DNA of 64,000 bases from Paraburkholderia caledonica NBRC 102488 (GTDB lineage: Bacteria > Pseudomonadota > Gammaproteobacteria > Burkholderiales > Burkholderiaceae): the NCBI RefSeq assembly GCF_000685095.1, contig NZ_BAYE01000020.1:1-64000 (forward strand). Reading direction: 5' to 3'. Under the pieces are notes generated by a model, which worked only from the letters and a program-made list of their open reading frames with translations, made no database searches and was not told the DNA's origin. Below, one piece after another: positions 1 through 8,909 of this stretch (its first letter is position 1; every line of letters begins with the position of its first letter). Made by a program: the position numbers and the translations under genes.

Positions 1-73
1 CGACACACGGAAATTGCGCAAGAAGCAGCGCTAAGACAACGACGTGGATAAGCCAGAACTACACCATCCGAGG

Positions 74-634
74 TCAGAACATCGCACTCTTACGCATCAC
101 GCGCTCCACCACATCGAGGTAGTGATCGAGACCTGGCGTGACGCGGTGTTCTTCTTTTGCGCGGTCATCCCACTTGCGCAGCCGCAGCGCGTCTTGCGCA
201 TACGGCTTCTGCAGGAATCGCTCCGCTTCCTCGCTGCTGAAGATGCCGCCTTGCAGACTCAGGCTCCGCACCGAATCGGCGGAAAGCTGATCGAAATAGC
301 CTCGGTCGATCGCGCAGAGGCAGCGCTTTGCGTCAACGTGCAAACGAATCGGCTCCAATACCGCATCGGGCAACACCGGCCGCAAGAACGGCAGCGCAAA
401 GTACTGGTGCAGATCGTCGATGCCCCGCTCCGTCGGCGTCGCGCCCTGAAGATTCAGCAGATGCCCGAGATCGTGCAAAAACGAAGCGGCGACGAGTTCG
501 TCACCGGCGCCCGCTTCTTCAGCCAGCGCGCCGCTCTGCAATGCGTGCTGAAGCTGCGTCACCGGTTCGCCGCTATAAGCGATCTCACCGTATTGCTCGA
601 ACAGCGAACGGATGTCCGTCACACTCAATGCCAC
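74..634 (-). CDS. PhnZ-like HD-domain protein of the phosphonate operon
   Basis: 186-aa HD-domain protein of the type found in phosphonate degradation operons. All residues used by the diiron oxygenase PhnZ appear at matching spacing: Y20 and E23 of the lid, H30, the HD pair H54-D55, H58, H76, H99 and a WDD motif at 155-157. PhnZ cleaves 2-amino-1-hydroxyethylphosphonate to glycine and phosphate with O2. No 2-oxoglutarate hydroxylase partner is visible here. The gene follows phnY by 4 bp and is therefore in the same operon. It may oxidise a related hydroxyphosphonate or protect the pathway from a side product. The family call is firm; the substrate is inferred. Confidence 0.85.
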   Translation of the reverse strand: MALSVTDIRSLFEQYGEIAYSGEPVTQLQHALQSGALAEEAGAGDELVAASFLHDLGHLLNLQGATPTERGIDDLHQYFALPFLRPVLPDAVLEPIRLHVDAKRCLCAIDRGYFDQLSADSVRSLSLQGGIFSSEEAERFLQKPYAQDALRLRKWDDRAKEEHRVTPGLDHYLDVVERVMRKSAMF

Positions 635-638
635 GCTA

Positions 639-2090
639 TTACTCCCACGGTAACGAAAAAATCTTGAGGTTAGTGAAACTCTTCATCGCTTCCTGAACGC
701 CTTCCTTGTAGCCGAGGCCCGAGTCCTTGATGCCGCCAAACGGCGTCAACTCTGTCCGATAGCCAGGCACCTCCCACACGTTGACCGTCCCCACTCGCAG
801 TTCGTTGATGAAGCGTGTGATCGCGTCCTGCCGGTTCGTGCATACACCTGAAGACAATCCGAAGCATGTGCCGTTGCTGATACGTATCGCGTCGTCGAGC
901 GTGTCGAAGCTGATGATCGGCGACACCGGCCCAAAGGTTTCCTCCCGCACGAGGGTCATGTCCGGCTCTACACCGTCGAGCACCGTAGGCGAATACAGCG
1001 CGCCATTGCGTCGATTGCCGATTCGTAACCGTGCACCGCCGGCAATCGCCTCATTCACCCGCGCCTCGAATAGCTGCGCGGCGGCGACGTCGATGACCGT
1101 GCCCATCTGATTGGCCGCATCGAATGGATCGCCGAAAGTCCAGGCCCGCGTCTTCTCGACGACCAGATCGGCGAAATCGGCGGCGATGCGCTTTTGCACG
1201 AGCATCCGCTTGACCGCCGTGCAGCGCTGCCCGGAGTTCTTGTACGAGCCAAGCACCGCGAGCGTCGCCGCGCGCTCGAGATCGGCGTCCTCCAGCACGA
1301 TCAGCGGATCGTTGCCGCCTAGCTCGAGCACGACGCGGCGGTACGCCGCCTTTGCCGCGATGTACTTGCCGATCGCCACGCCGCCCGTGAACGAGACGAG
1401 TTCAGCCAACGGGTGCGTGATAAGTTCATCGGCGATTTCGCGCGGGTCGCCGGTCAGCACTTGCAGCATGGGCGCGGGCAAGCCGGCTTCGTACAGAATG
1501 TCGGCAAGATAAAGCGCCGACAGCGGCACTTTCTCGGACGGCTTCAGCACCACGCGATTGTTCGTCGCGACTGCAGGCGCGACCTTATGCGCGACCTGGT
1601 TCATTGGATGGTTGAACGGGGTAATCGCGACGATCACGCCCGCAAGCGGCTCGCGCTGCGAAAACACGCGCCGCCGCTTGCCATGCGGCGTCAGATCGCA
1701 CGAGAAACTTTGCCCGTCGTCGCGCAATGCTTCGATTGCCGCAAACTTGAACACGTCGGCCACGCGGCCGATTTCATAGCGCGAGTCCTGTTTCGACAAA
1801 CCCGATTCGAGCGAGATCAGATCCGACGCCTCTTCGGTCCTGTCACGCAACAACGTGGCCGCGCGTTCGAGAATCTGCGAGCGCTCATAACGCGTGAGTT
1901 TCGCCTGATAAGCAACGGCATATTCGAATGCCGCGCGCACATCGTCGACGCTCGCAAGCGCGACCGTGCCTACGCGCGTGCCCGTGTACGGATCGACTAC
2001 ATTGAGCGAGCGTGGACGCGCCGCGCGTTCGCCTTCGAGCCGCAGCGCTTCCGCCCGGAACGCCGGATGGTCCCGCAGCGTCGCGTTCAT
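639..2090 (-). CDS. phnY: Phosphonoacetaldehyde dehydrogenase
   Basis: 483-aa aldehyde dehydrogenase that oxidises phosphonoacetaldehyde to phosphonoacetate with NAD+ in the cytoplasm. Catalytic residues are visible: N160 in PFNHP, E256 in LELGG and C290 in NSGQRC. The length equals that of the Sinorhizobium enzyme (about 485 aa). The start codon overlaps the phnA stop as ATGA, so the two are translationally coupled. Together with PhnA it forms the hydrolytic route that ends in acetate and phosphate. The neighbours fix the substrate better than the sequence alone, since many ALDHs look similar. Confidence 0.9.
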   Translation of the reverse strand: MNATLRDHPAFRAEALRLEGERAARPRSLNVVDPYTGTRVGTVALASVDDVRAAFEYAVAYQAKLTRYERSQILERAATLLRDRTEEASDLISLESGLSKQDSRYEIGRVADVFKFAAIEALRDDGQSFSCDLTPHGKRRRVFSQREPLAGVIVAITPFNHPMNQVAHKVAPAVATNNRVVLKPSEKVPLSALYLADILYEAGLPAPMLQVLTGDPREIADELITHPLAELVSFTGGVAIGKYIAAKAAYRRVVLELGGNDPLIVLEDADLERAATLAVLGSYKNSGQRCTAVKRMLVQKRIAADFADLVVEKTRAWTFGDPFDAANQMGTVIDVAAAQLFEARVNEAIAGGARLRIGNRRNGALYSPTVLDGVEPDMTLVREETFGPVSPIISFDTLDDAIRISNGTCFGLSSGVCTNRQDAITRFINELRVGTVNVWEVPGYRTELTPFGGIKDSGLGYKEGVQEAMKSFTNLKIFSLPWE

Positions 2091-3364
2091 GATGCAGACA
2101 CGCGGTTCAACGCGACGTCGAAGATATCGAAATTGCGCAGCCTGTTTCCGCTCTCCGCGCCCGGCAATCCGTCGACACGCCGGTTGAAAAGGAGCGGCAC
2201 TTCCTGCTCGGACAGCCCGCCGTGCGAGCGCAACGGCACCGTGAGCCCCGACAGATCGTGCTCGTCGCGGCGAGTACCGAGCACCACATGCTTCGTGCCG
2301 ATCACGACGATGTCGCCGACGCGGTCATTCGGCAGCTCGAAGCGCTCACACGCCGTGTGGTTATCGAGCGCAATTTCGACGCCCTGCAGTCCGCGAATCC
2401 GCTCGATCACCTCCGCGGCATCGACATCGCCTGGCAGATACACCGTCGCAAACGAACCGAGCGCGCCGTGATGCACCACATACGGATCCGTGATCGGCAA
2501 GATCACGCGCGCCTTGCGCGCGCCGAGCCATTCGTCGAGCAGGTCTTGCAGATAGATCACGTTGGGCTCGCCGCTTTGCGGATCGTGCTTCGCGTTCATG
2601 CCGTGATCGGCGGTGAGCCCGATCACCCAACCGAGCGCGTCGAGCTTCGCCAGATAGCCGTCCATCATCGCGTAGAACGCGTTCGCGCCTTCGGTGCTCG
2701 GCGCCCATTTGTGCTGTATGTAATCGGTCGTGGACAGATACATCAAGTCGAGCTCGCGAGTTTGCGCGAGCCGCACGCCGGCGGCGAACACGAATTCCGA
2801 AAGCGCCGCGCTGTACACGTCGGGTAACGGCAAGCCGACCAGTTCCAATACTTCGTCGATGCCGTTTTCCTCGCGCGTCACCGTGTCCGCTTTTTCCGCG
2901 GAGAAGCAGATGCCGTTTAGCTGCCATCCCAACAGCCGGCGCAACTTGTCCTTAGCGGTGACGACCGCGACGCGCGCGCCCGCTTCGGCTGCCGCGGCCA
3001 GCACGGTGCCGGCTCGCAGATAGGCTGGATCGTTCATCATCACTTCCGCACCCGCGCCGCCATTCGCGTTCGGGTCCCAGAAGTAATTCCCGCAGATTCC
3101 GTGCACCGACGGCGGCACGCCGCAGACAATCGACAGATTGTTCGGGTTGGTGAACGAGGGAATCACGCAATCGCCCTTGAAGGCCGCGCCGCCCCTGAGC
3201 ATCTTGCCGATGAACGGCGCAACGCCGGCCGCGACCGCAGCTTCCAGATAATCGAACTCGCAGCCGTCGACGCAGATCACAACCGTCGGCTCCTCAGGCA
3301 GCCGGTAGCCGCGACCGTTGACGTCGATCGTGCGTTGCTTCGCGTTTTCGTTTGCGCTTGCCAT
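2087..3364 (-). CDS. phnA: Phosphonoacetate hydrolase
   Basis: 425-aa alkaline phosphatase superfamily enzyme that cleaves the C-P bond of phosphonoacetate to acetate and phosphate, using two metal ions. Predicted metal and nucleophile residues are D33 (VDG), T72 (SFTNPNN, the nucleophile), D214 and H218 (STTDYIQH), D253-H254 (ADHG) and a C-terminal His in RSHGG. Their spacing matches the characterised Sinorhizobium enzyme. It is the first catabolic gene after the regulator phnR and overlaps phnY by 4 bp. No signal peptide is visible, so it is cytoplasmic. Confidence 0.93.
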   Translation of the reverse strand: MASANENAKQRTIDVNGRGYRLPEEPTVVICVDGCEFDYLEAAVAAGVAPFIGKMLRGGAAFKGDCVIPSFTNPNNLSIVCGVPPSVHGICGNYFWDPNANGGAGAEVMMNDPAYLRAGTVLAAAAEAGARVAVVTAKDKLRRLLGWQLNGICFSAEKADTVTREENGIDEVLELVGLPLPDVYSAALSEFVFAAGVRLAQTRELDLMYLSTTDYIQHKWAPSTEGANAFYAMMDGYLAKLDALGWVIGLTADHGMNAKHDPQSGEPNVIYLQDLLDEWLGARKARVILPITDPYVVHHGALGSFATVYLPGDVDAAEVIERIRGLQGVEIALDNHTACERFELPNDRVGDIVVIGTKHVVLGTRRDEHDLSGLTVPLRSHGGLSEQEVPLLFNRRVDGLPGAESGNRLRNFDIFDVALNRVSAS

Positions 3365-3439
3365 CGTTCCCGTCCCTGCGTGCTACGCACGCGTGCTCAA
3401 GCCAATGCGTTACGACGACGCGATCGCTTCGGTCGTGCT

Positions 3440-4174
3440 TCAGTCGCCCGAAGCCGGCGCACCGCGCGCCGTTCCCAACTGCCCGGCCGCGACGCCGCCT
3501 CCCTCGCACGCCTCGTGCGCGCGCTGCAAGCCGCCGTTCACGTGCGCGTGCATCAGCGCCGCGGCATGCGCGGCATCGCGCGAAGCGAGCGCGGTCAGAA
3601 TCGCGCGATGTTCCGCTAGCGAGCGCTCCATCGCATCGGCATGCACCACCAGTGCCGCGCGCCGGAAAAGACTCAACTCGCTCACCAGCCTTCGATACGT
3701 CTCGTACAACTTCAGATTGCCCGCCGCCGCCACGATCGCGTCATGAAAGGCGACGTTGGCACGCCCGTAAGCATCGTGATCTCGCGCATCGAGCGCAGCG
3801 CGCATGGCATCGAGCCAATCGCGCAGCACCGCCAACTGACTCGCGTCGATGTTCGCGGCCAACATCCGGCACGCCGCCTCTTCGAGCACCGCGCGCACCG
3901 CGTAAATCTCGTCGGCTTCGTCGAGCGACACCGTCCGCACGAACACGCCGCGATTCTTCTCCGTGCGCACGAGCCCGGCCTGCTCGAGCGCGCGGAACGC
4001 CTCGCGAACCGGCCCGCGCGACACCTGCAGGCGCGCCGCCCAGTCTGCTTCGTTGAGTTTGGCACCCGGCGCCAGTTCGCCTTCGACGATGTGCCTTTGG
4101 ATCTCGTCGCGAACCAGTGTCGTCAGCGAATGCCTGCGCACAACCTCAATCGGATCGACAGAAGCAGTTTGCAT
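3440..4174 (-). CDS. phnR: GntR/FCD family regulator of phosphonate use
   Basis: 244-aa regulator with an N-terminal winged helix (about residues 18-80, ending in SRGPVREAFRALEQAGLV) and a C-terminal FCD ligand domain with the expected His/Asp metal ligands. This matches the regulator family tied to phosphonate operons. The frame stays open upstream to 4306 and would overlap phnV. I chose the ATG at 4174 because it lies just before the conserved part and leaves 97 bp for a promoter, although the ribosome site is weak. It sits between the transporter and the catabolic genes and probably controls both in response to AEP or an intermediate. Confidence 0.85.
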   Translation of the reverse strand: MQTASVDPIEVVRRHSLTTLVRDEIQRHIVEGELAPGAKLNEADWAARLQVSRGPVREAFRALEQAGLVRTEKNRGVFVRTVSLDEADEIYAVRAVLEEAACRMLAANIDASQLAVLRDWLDAMRAALDARDHDAYGRANVAFHDAIVAAAGNLKLYETYRRLVSELSLFRRAALVVHADAMERSLAEHRAILTALASRDAAHAAALMHAHVNGGLQRAHEACEGGGVAAGQLGTARGAPASGD

Positions 4175-4200
4175 ATATTCGGTCAGTTTGACAAATTTCG

Positions 4201-4219
4201 CCACATTCAAAGTATGTGG
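4201..4219. promoter_or_regulatory. Inverted repeat upstream of phnR
   Basis: CCACAT and ATGTGG (6 bp) flank a 7-nt spacer in the short gap between phnV and phnR. It is a candidate operator for phnR autoregulation or a weak stem-loop. The evidence is the symmetry alone. Confidence 0.35.
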
Positions 4220-4271
4220 AATGTCTGCGCGCCGCACGACGCGCAACCAGGGAAACGAGGAAACCGTAGGT

Positions 4272-5135
4272 TTAGTCGATCCGACGGCGCGGCACACGGG
4301 CCGCAATCAGCAGCAGCGCCGCGAGCGAGACGAGCAGCAGAATCAGCGACAGCGCGGAGGCGGGCAGGTAGTAACCGCGCTCCACCTGACCGACCACGAC
4401 GATCGGCACCGTCGCAAAACCGGGCGGATAAACAGTGAGGGTCGCGCCCAATTCGCCGAGCGACAGCGCGAACCCGAGTGCGAGACTCGCGCGGATTGCC
4501 GGCACGAGTTGCGGCAGCACCACGCGGCGCAGCACCATCGACGGAGGCGCGCCGAGGCTCGCGGCCGCTTCGCGCAAAATTGTCAGTTCAGGGCGCAACG
4601 CCGCCGCCGCGCACCGGTAGCAGAACGGCAGCACGAGCGCGAGTTGCACGAACACGACGATCGCCGCGGAACTCGACAAGTCAACGGGCCGCTTGTGATA
4701 CGCGATCAGTACCGCGAGACCGAGCACCACGCTCGGCACGCCGTTGGGCATCATGGCAATGGTGTCGACAAACGCGCCGAGCCCGCGCCGGTCGCGTCCT
4801 TCGAGTGCGAGCGCAAGCCACAGCCCCAGAATCGTGCCCAGCACGGCGACGCCCATGCCGATCTCGAGGCTCGTTGTGAGCGCGTCGAAGTCGCTGGAAC
4901 CGAGCCGCTCGAACCAGCGCGTGCTGAAGCCGGCCGGCAGAATCGTGCCGGACCAGTGCGCCGCCACGCTCGACAAGCCGACCACGATCACGGGCAACAC
5001 GAAAAGCCAGAAGCACAACAGCGCGGCAAAACCGAGAAACAGGCCGCCGAGCATCCGCACGAAGAAACTCCGGCGCACCGGGCGCGCCTTCTTGTGCATG
5101 ACCGGCAGCACGGTCGGGTCGAGTTCAACGGCCAT
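4272..5135 (-). CDS. phnV: AEP ABC transporter permease PhnV
   Basis: 287-aa inner-membrane permease with about six membrane segments. It has the EAA loop that contacts the ATPase (REAAASLGAPPSMVL, about residues 200-215). It pairs with PhnU to form the channel of the 2-aminoethylphosphonate importer. Its start overlaps the end of phnU by 11 bp, which suggests coupled translation. The assignment to AEP rests on the surrounding phn genes and on similarity to the PhnV type. Confidence 0.88.
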   Translation of the reverse strand: MAVELDPTVLPVMHKKARPVRRSFFVRMLGGLFLGFAALLCFWLFVLPVIVVGLSSVAAHWSGTILPAGFSTRWFERLGSSDFDALTTSLEIGMGVAVLGTILGLWLALALEGRDRRGLGAFVDTIAMMPNGVPSVVLGLAVLIAYHKRPVDLSSSAAIVVFVQLALVLPFCYRCAAAALRPELTILREAAASLGAPPSMVLRRVVLPQLVPAIRASLALGFALSLGELGATLTVYPPGFATVPIVVVGQVERGYYLPASALSLILLLVSLAALLLIAARVPRRRID

Positions 5136-6078
5136 GGCCCGCTCCTTTCACCTTGCGACGGTTGACCTGGCGGTACAACGCGTACAGCGACAAGGACATG
5201 ATCAGCATGACGACCGCGCCGGCTGCCGCCGTCGGCAGATCGAGGTCGACAGTGGCCGAACTGTAAATGGCGACCGGCAACGTGATCAGATGCGCGCTGC
5301 CAAGCACGAGCAGAATGCCGAACTCGTTGAGCGTCAGGAGAAAGCACAGGATCGTGCCTGCAGCGATACCCGGCCACGCAAGCGGCACGATTACCTTGAA
5401 TGCGACCATCCAGCCGCTAGCGCCAAGACTTCTGGCGGCTTCGATCAGACGCATGTCGAGCGTGGCGAACGAAGCCAGGGTGGGCCTCACGACGAACGGC
5501 GCGTAGAACACGACCTCGGCGAGAATCACACCGCCCACGCCGAACAGGAAATCGAGCGGCGGCGCCTCCAGATGAAAGAGCCGCTGCAAGCCGATGCTGA
5601 CCGAGCCTTGCGAGCCGTACAGAAAAATCAGCGTGAAGGCGACCAGAAACGACGGGAACGCGACGAACAGTTCGAGAAAGCGCGTAACCATCCGCGCGCC
5701 CGGAAATGGCTTGAAAAACAGCAACGACGCCAGTGCGACGCCGAGCAGCGATGCAAGTCCGGCGCTCGCGAACAGAATCCACAGCGTCGTGCCGATCACG
5801 CCGCGTGTCTCTGGATTGCCGAAGAACGCCGCATACGCCTGCAGGCCGAAGCCATGCGGCCCACTCAGGCTCAGCAGCACGAGGCGCACGAGCGGGTAGA
5901 TGACGAGCGGCCCGAGCACGACCACCGCGATGAACAGCAGATGCCATTGCGCTGCGCGCTCGCGGCGCTTTACCGCGGCCCGATGCAAAGCGGCGCTCGC
6001 GCTGCGGCGAGCGTCGGCTGCGGCTGCCGCCGAGGCGGGAAGCGAATTCGACGCCTCAGGGGTGGATAAGGACGACAT
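5125..6078 (-). CDS. phnU: AEP ABC transporter permease PhnU
   Basis: 317-aa permease with about six membrane segments and a soluble N-terminus rich in Ala and Arg. The EAA motif is IEAARSLGASGWMV near residue 225. It is the second channel subunit of the 2-aminoethylphosphonate importer. It overlaps phnT by 23 bp at its start and phnV by 11 bp at its end, so phnT-phnU-phnV are packed as one translational unit. Confidence 0.88.
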   Translation of the reverse strand: MSSLSTPEASNSLPASAAAAADARRSASAALHRAAVKRRERAAQWHLLFIAVVVLGPLVIYPLVRLVLLSLSGPHGFGLQAYAAFFGNPETRGVIGTTLWILFASAGLASLLGVALASLLFFKPFPGARMVTRFLELFVAFPSFLVAFTLIFLYGSQGSVSIGLQRLFHLEAPPLDFLFGVGGVILAEVVFYAPFVVRPTLASFATLDMRLIEAARSLGASGWMVAFKVIVPLAWPGIAAGTILCFLLTLNEFGILLVLGSAHLITLPVAIYSSATVDLDLPTAAAGAVVMLIMSLSLYALYRQVNRRKVKGAGHGR

Positions 6079-7165
6079 CGTCTGCCTCGTAACGCAGGGA
6101 AACGCGCGCGCCTTTCTCCGGCATCATGCCGTGGCCGCGCTGCATGGTAACGAGGAGTGGTTCGTTCGGCATCGCGTCCAAAGCGACCGACACCGACAAT
6201 ACCGCGCCATACCATTCGACCGATGTTATCGCGCCGTGCAACTGCCCTTCTCCAAGCGGCACGATGCGCAGCGCTTCCGGCCGCAGACAGGCGACCCGCT
6301 CGCGCTCGTTGTAGCGCGAGTCGTCCATGCCGAAAGCGACTTGCGGCGGCAGCAGATTCGCCGTGCCGAGATAGCGCGCGACAAAGCCGTCGTTCGGCGC
6401 GTCGTACAACTGTTGCGGCGTGCCGAGCTGCGCGATGCGGCCATCGCGCATCAACAGCGTGCGATCCGACAGCACCAGCGCGTCATCCTGATCGTGCGTC
6501 ACGCAGACAATCGTCAGATTGGGCAGGCGCTCATGTAGCGACTTCAGTTCGGAGCGCACCGACGCTCGCAGATTGGCATCGAGCGCGGAGAGCGGCTCGT
6601 CGAGCAACAGCACGTCCGGCTCGATCACGAGCGCGCGCGCAAGAGCCACACGCTGCTGCATGCCGCCGGAAAGCTGCGCGGGCATCACGTGCCCGGCGTC
6701 GCCGAGTTGCACGAGTTTCAGCACCTCGGCCACGCGTCGTGCGATATCCTTCGCCGATATGCGCCGCGCCCGCAAGCCGAACGCGACGTTTTCGAATACC
6801 GACAGATGCGGAAACAGCGCGTAGCTCTGGAACAACAAGCCAAGGTTGCGCTTATGCGGCGGCACGTGCGTGAGATCGTGGCCCGCGACCGTGAGCGTGC
6901 CGGACAACCCGTCCGCCTCGATAAACCCGGCGATGAACCGCAGCAGCGTAGTCTTGCCGCAGCCGCTGCGACCGAGCACGGTGAGCAGTTCGCCGCGCTG
7001 GATGGTCAGCGACAGATCGTCGAGCACGGTGCGCGAACCGAAGCGCACCGTCAGATGATCGATCTGCACGCCGCCAGGCGCGTCCGAACGCGCGGCGCCG
7101 AGCGCGTCCAGCGAGGCTTCGAGCGCGCCTCGCCCAGCAAGACTGGCCGTATTCACCGGATTCAT
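6056..7165 (-). CDS. phnT: AEP ABC transporter ATP-binding protein PhnT
   Basis: 369-aa ATPase of the AEP importer. It has a Walker A (GRSGCGKTT), a signature motif (LSGGMQQR), a Walker B (LLLDEPLSALD) and a C-terminal TOBE-like extension. The frame continues upstream to a GTG at 7207 with no ribosome site. The ATG at 7165 lies directly against GGAGG, and a GTG at 7156 has the better spacing (9 nt). The true start is one of the last two. It follows phnS after a gap containing a strong hairpin. Confidence 0.88.
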   Translation of the reverse strand: MNPVNTASLAGRGALEASLDALGAARSDAPGGVQIDHLTVRFGSRTVLDDLSLTIQRGELLTVLGRSGCGKTTLLRFIAGFIEADGLSGTLTVAGHDLTHVPPHKRNLGLLFQSYALFPHLSVFENVAFGLRARRISAKDIARRVAEVLKLVQLGDAGHVMPAQLSGGMQQRVALARALVIEPDVLLLDEPLSALDANLRASVRSELKSLHERLPNLTIVCVTHDQDDALVLSDRTLLMRDGRIAQLGTPQQLYDAPNDGFVARYLGTANLLPPQVAFGMDDSRYNERERVACLRPEALRIVPLGEGQLHGAITSVEWYGAVLSVSVALDAMPNEPLLVTMQRGHGMMPEKGARVSLRYEADDVVLIHP

Positions 7166-7188
7166 CCTCCAACAAGATTGATGCTCAG

Positions 7189-7227
7189 GCAGCGCTCCGG
7201 CGATCACACCGATCGCGAGAGCGCTGC
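7189..7227 (-). promoter_or_regulatory. Stem-loop between phnS and phnT
   Basis: GCAGCGCTC pairs with GAGCGCTGC (9 bp). A 2x2 internal loop separates it from an inner GCGATC/GATCGC stem (6 bp) with a 5-nt loop. There is no U-tract, so it is not a classical terminator. Hairpins after binding-protein genes often protect the upstream mRNA and raise its dosage over the membrane subunits; that role is inferred here. Confidence 0.55.
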
Positions 7228-7273
7228 GTGCTTCGACTGCGAAGCAAGACTGAAAGCGAGACTGAAAAACAGC

Positions 7274-8362
7274 TTACTTCGGCTTGACCACTTCGATCTG
7301 CTTGCCCGACGAACCGATCACGTCGCTCTTCCAGCGCGCGGTCCAGTCGGCTTTCTTGGCCATCACGTGATTCCAGTCCACCGGAATCAGCTTCACGCCC
7401 GCAATCGCCTGCTTGACGGTCTCGCCGTTCTTGCCGGCGAGCGGCACGTCGGTACGGCCCGGAATGCCGAAGATGTCAGGCACCTTGGCCTGCACTTCCG
7501 TCGACATCAGATAGTCGATCAGCTTCTTGCCTTGCGCCTGGTTCGGACCGTTCTTGATGAGGCCAATTGCATACGGCAACTGGAACGTGGTCGGTTGCTC
7601 GCCCGGCGCAGCCGCGAGGAACACGGGCTTGAGCGACAGGCCGCCGTTGGCCGCGTCGTCCAGATCCATCTGCAGATCGCCGTTCGCGAACGCGATTTCG
7701 TTGCGCGACAGCAGAACGTCGAGGTAACCCGTGCCCTTGGTGTGGAACTTGGCGCTTTGCTCCAGCTTCTTCAGATAGTCGAACGCCTTGTCCTCACCCA
7801 TCAGCGACGACGTCAGGATGATCACGGCCATACCGTCGCCCGCCGTTGCCGGGTTCGAGTAAGCGACCTTGCCGGCGTAGTCCGGGTGCAGCAGATCGGC
7901 AAAAGTTTTCGGCTGGTTTTTCGTGACTTCCGGGTTGATCGCGAACGAGAAATAGTTATTCACGAAGGTCGCCCAGGAGCCGTTCGGCGCCTTGGCGATC
8001 GCCGGCACGTTCTTGTAGTTCGCGCTCTGGTATGCCTGAAGCAGACCGCTCTGATCCGCCTGCTGGATGAACGGCGGCAACGTGACGATCACGTCCGCCT
8101 TCGGCTGGTCTTTTTCGATTGTCGCGCGGTTCACGACCTCTCCGCTGCCCGCGGTGACGACGTTGACTTTCACGCCCTCCTTCTTTTCGAAGGCCGGCAG
8201 CACGTCTTTATAGAGATTTTCCAGGCCGTCGGCGGTGTACAACACCACCGCATCGGCAGCCTGCGCCTGGATGGCCACGCCACCGAACATCGCGGCGGCG
8301 ACCAGCGCCGGCAGAAGCTTGCGTGCGAGGCCCGTGGTCTGAAGGGAGTTTGTCTTTGTCAT
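7274..8362 (-). CDS. phnS: AEP-binding periplasmic protein PhnS
   Basis: 362-aa substrate-binding protein that captures 2-aminoethylphosphonate in the periplasm. It has a Lys-rich start, a hydrophobic core and a signal peptidase site at AQAADA. The mature part has the type II binding fold of the iron/spermidine class (VVLYTADGLENLYKD, then SNPATAGDGMAV). I chose the ATG at 8362 because a GGAGA ribosome site lies 7 nt upstream; an in-frame start seven codons earlier has none. It is the first gene of the transporter block, downstream of an 11-bp tandem repeat. Confidence 0.9.
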   Translation of the reverse strand: MTKTNSLQTTGLARKLLPALVAAAMFGGVAIQAQAADAVVLYTADGLENLYKDVLPAFEKKEGVKVNVVTAGSGEVVNRATIEKDQPKADVIVTLPPFIQQADQSGLLQAYQSANYKNVPAIAKAPNGSWATFVNNYFSFAINPEVTKNQPKTFADLLHPDYAGKVAYSNPATAGDGMAVIILTSSLMGEDKAFDYLKKLEQSAKFHTKGTGYLDVLLSRNEIAFANGDLQMDLDDAANGGLSLKPVFLAAAPGEQPTTFQLPYAIGLIKNGPNQAQGKKLIDYLMSTEVQAKVPDIFGIPGRTDVPLAGKNGETVKQAIAGVKLIPVDWNHVMAKKADWTARWKSDVIGSSGKQIEVVKPK

Positions 8363-8909
8363 GTCGCTTTCTCCGAAAGGCAAAAAAACCAGACGGTCGG
8401 GAAAACCCGATACCTGTTGTGATTGAACGGCGCGTGGTGCGCGCCGTTTGCGCTTTATTTGCTGCTTGCGTGCGTGTCGCTTATGTGCCGCTTATGTGCT
8501 GCTTGCGTGCTGCTTGCGTGACTTGTTGCATGTTGCCGCAGCCGACCCCGATGCGATCAGCCTATTGCAGATTGCCGACAACTCCGCGGCGTCTTCCAAG
8601 CGAGACTTACAACCTGTCTACCACGTTCGCGCTGCCTGCCATGCCTGTATGGGCACGGCAAGGATCACAGGTTTCGGTGACAACGCCATGACTATTCTGT
8701 CGAATTCCAAAAATTGACACAATTCGCCAATAATAGCCAAGCCAAACGAGGTAGCGGGAAATGTTGCGTGAAGAGATTGAGCAGAGCCGCTGCTGCATGG
8801 CCGCCGACCGGGAATCGGATCATGCCGGGCAGCGCTCTACCGGCAGCAGGCGGCGCGACGCGTGTCGCAACCCGTCGCAGCAGCACGCGCACTGGCCTTG
8901 CACATGGAC
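8363..8909. other. Gene-free region upstream of phnS
   Basis: I see no convincing gene here. It holds an 11-bp tandem repeat (8471-8525) and an AT-rich dyad near 8701-8726: CGAATT-N14-AATTCG, with a nested AATTG-ACA-CAATT at 8712-8724. These are likely promoter and operator elements of the phn operon, transcribed leftward. Confidence 0.5.
8471..8525. repeat. 11-bp tandem repeat, five copies
   Basis: Five adjacent 11-mers: TGCGTGTCGCT, TATGTGCCGCT, TATGTGCTGCT, TGCGTGCTGCT and a weaker TGCGTGACTTG. They lie 110-160 bp upstream of phnS. Eleven bp is one helical turn and is also the period of PhoB-type direct repeats, but the match to the Pho box itself is weak. Confidence 0.75.

Noticed and set aside
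1..73. Hydrophobic frame on the minus strand at the left edge
   Set aside because: No start codon in frame before the edge and a stop just upstream, so no gene can be supported.
1413..2471. Long open frame on the plus strand over phnY and phnA
   Set aside because: Antisense to two clear enzymes. Arg/His-rich translation with no domain, typical of GC-rich shadow frames.
4175..4306. N-terminal extension of phnR
   Set aside because: Would overlap phnV, has no conserved sequence and no ribosome site.
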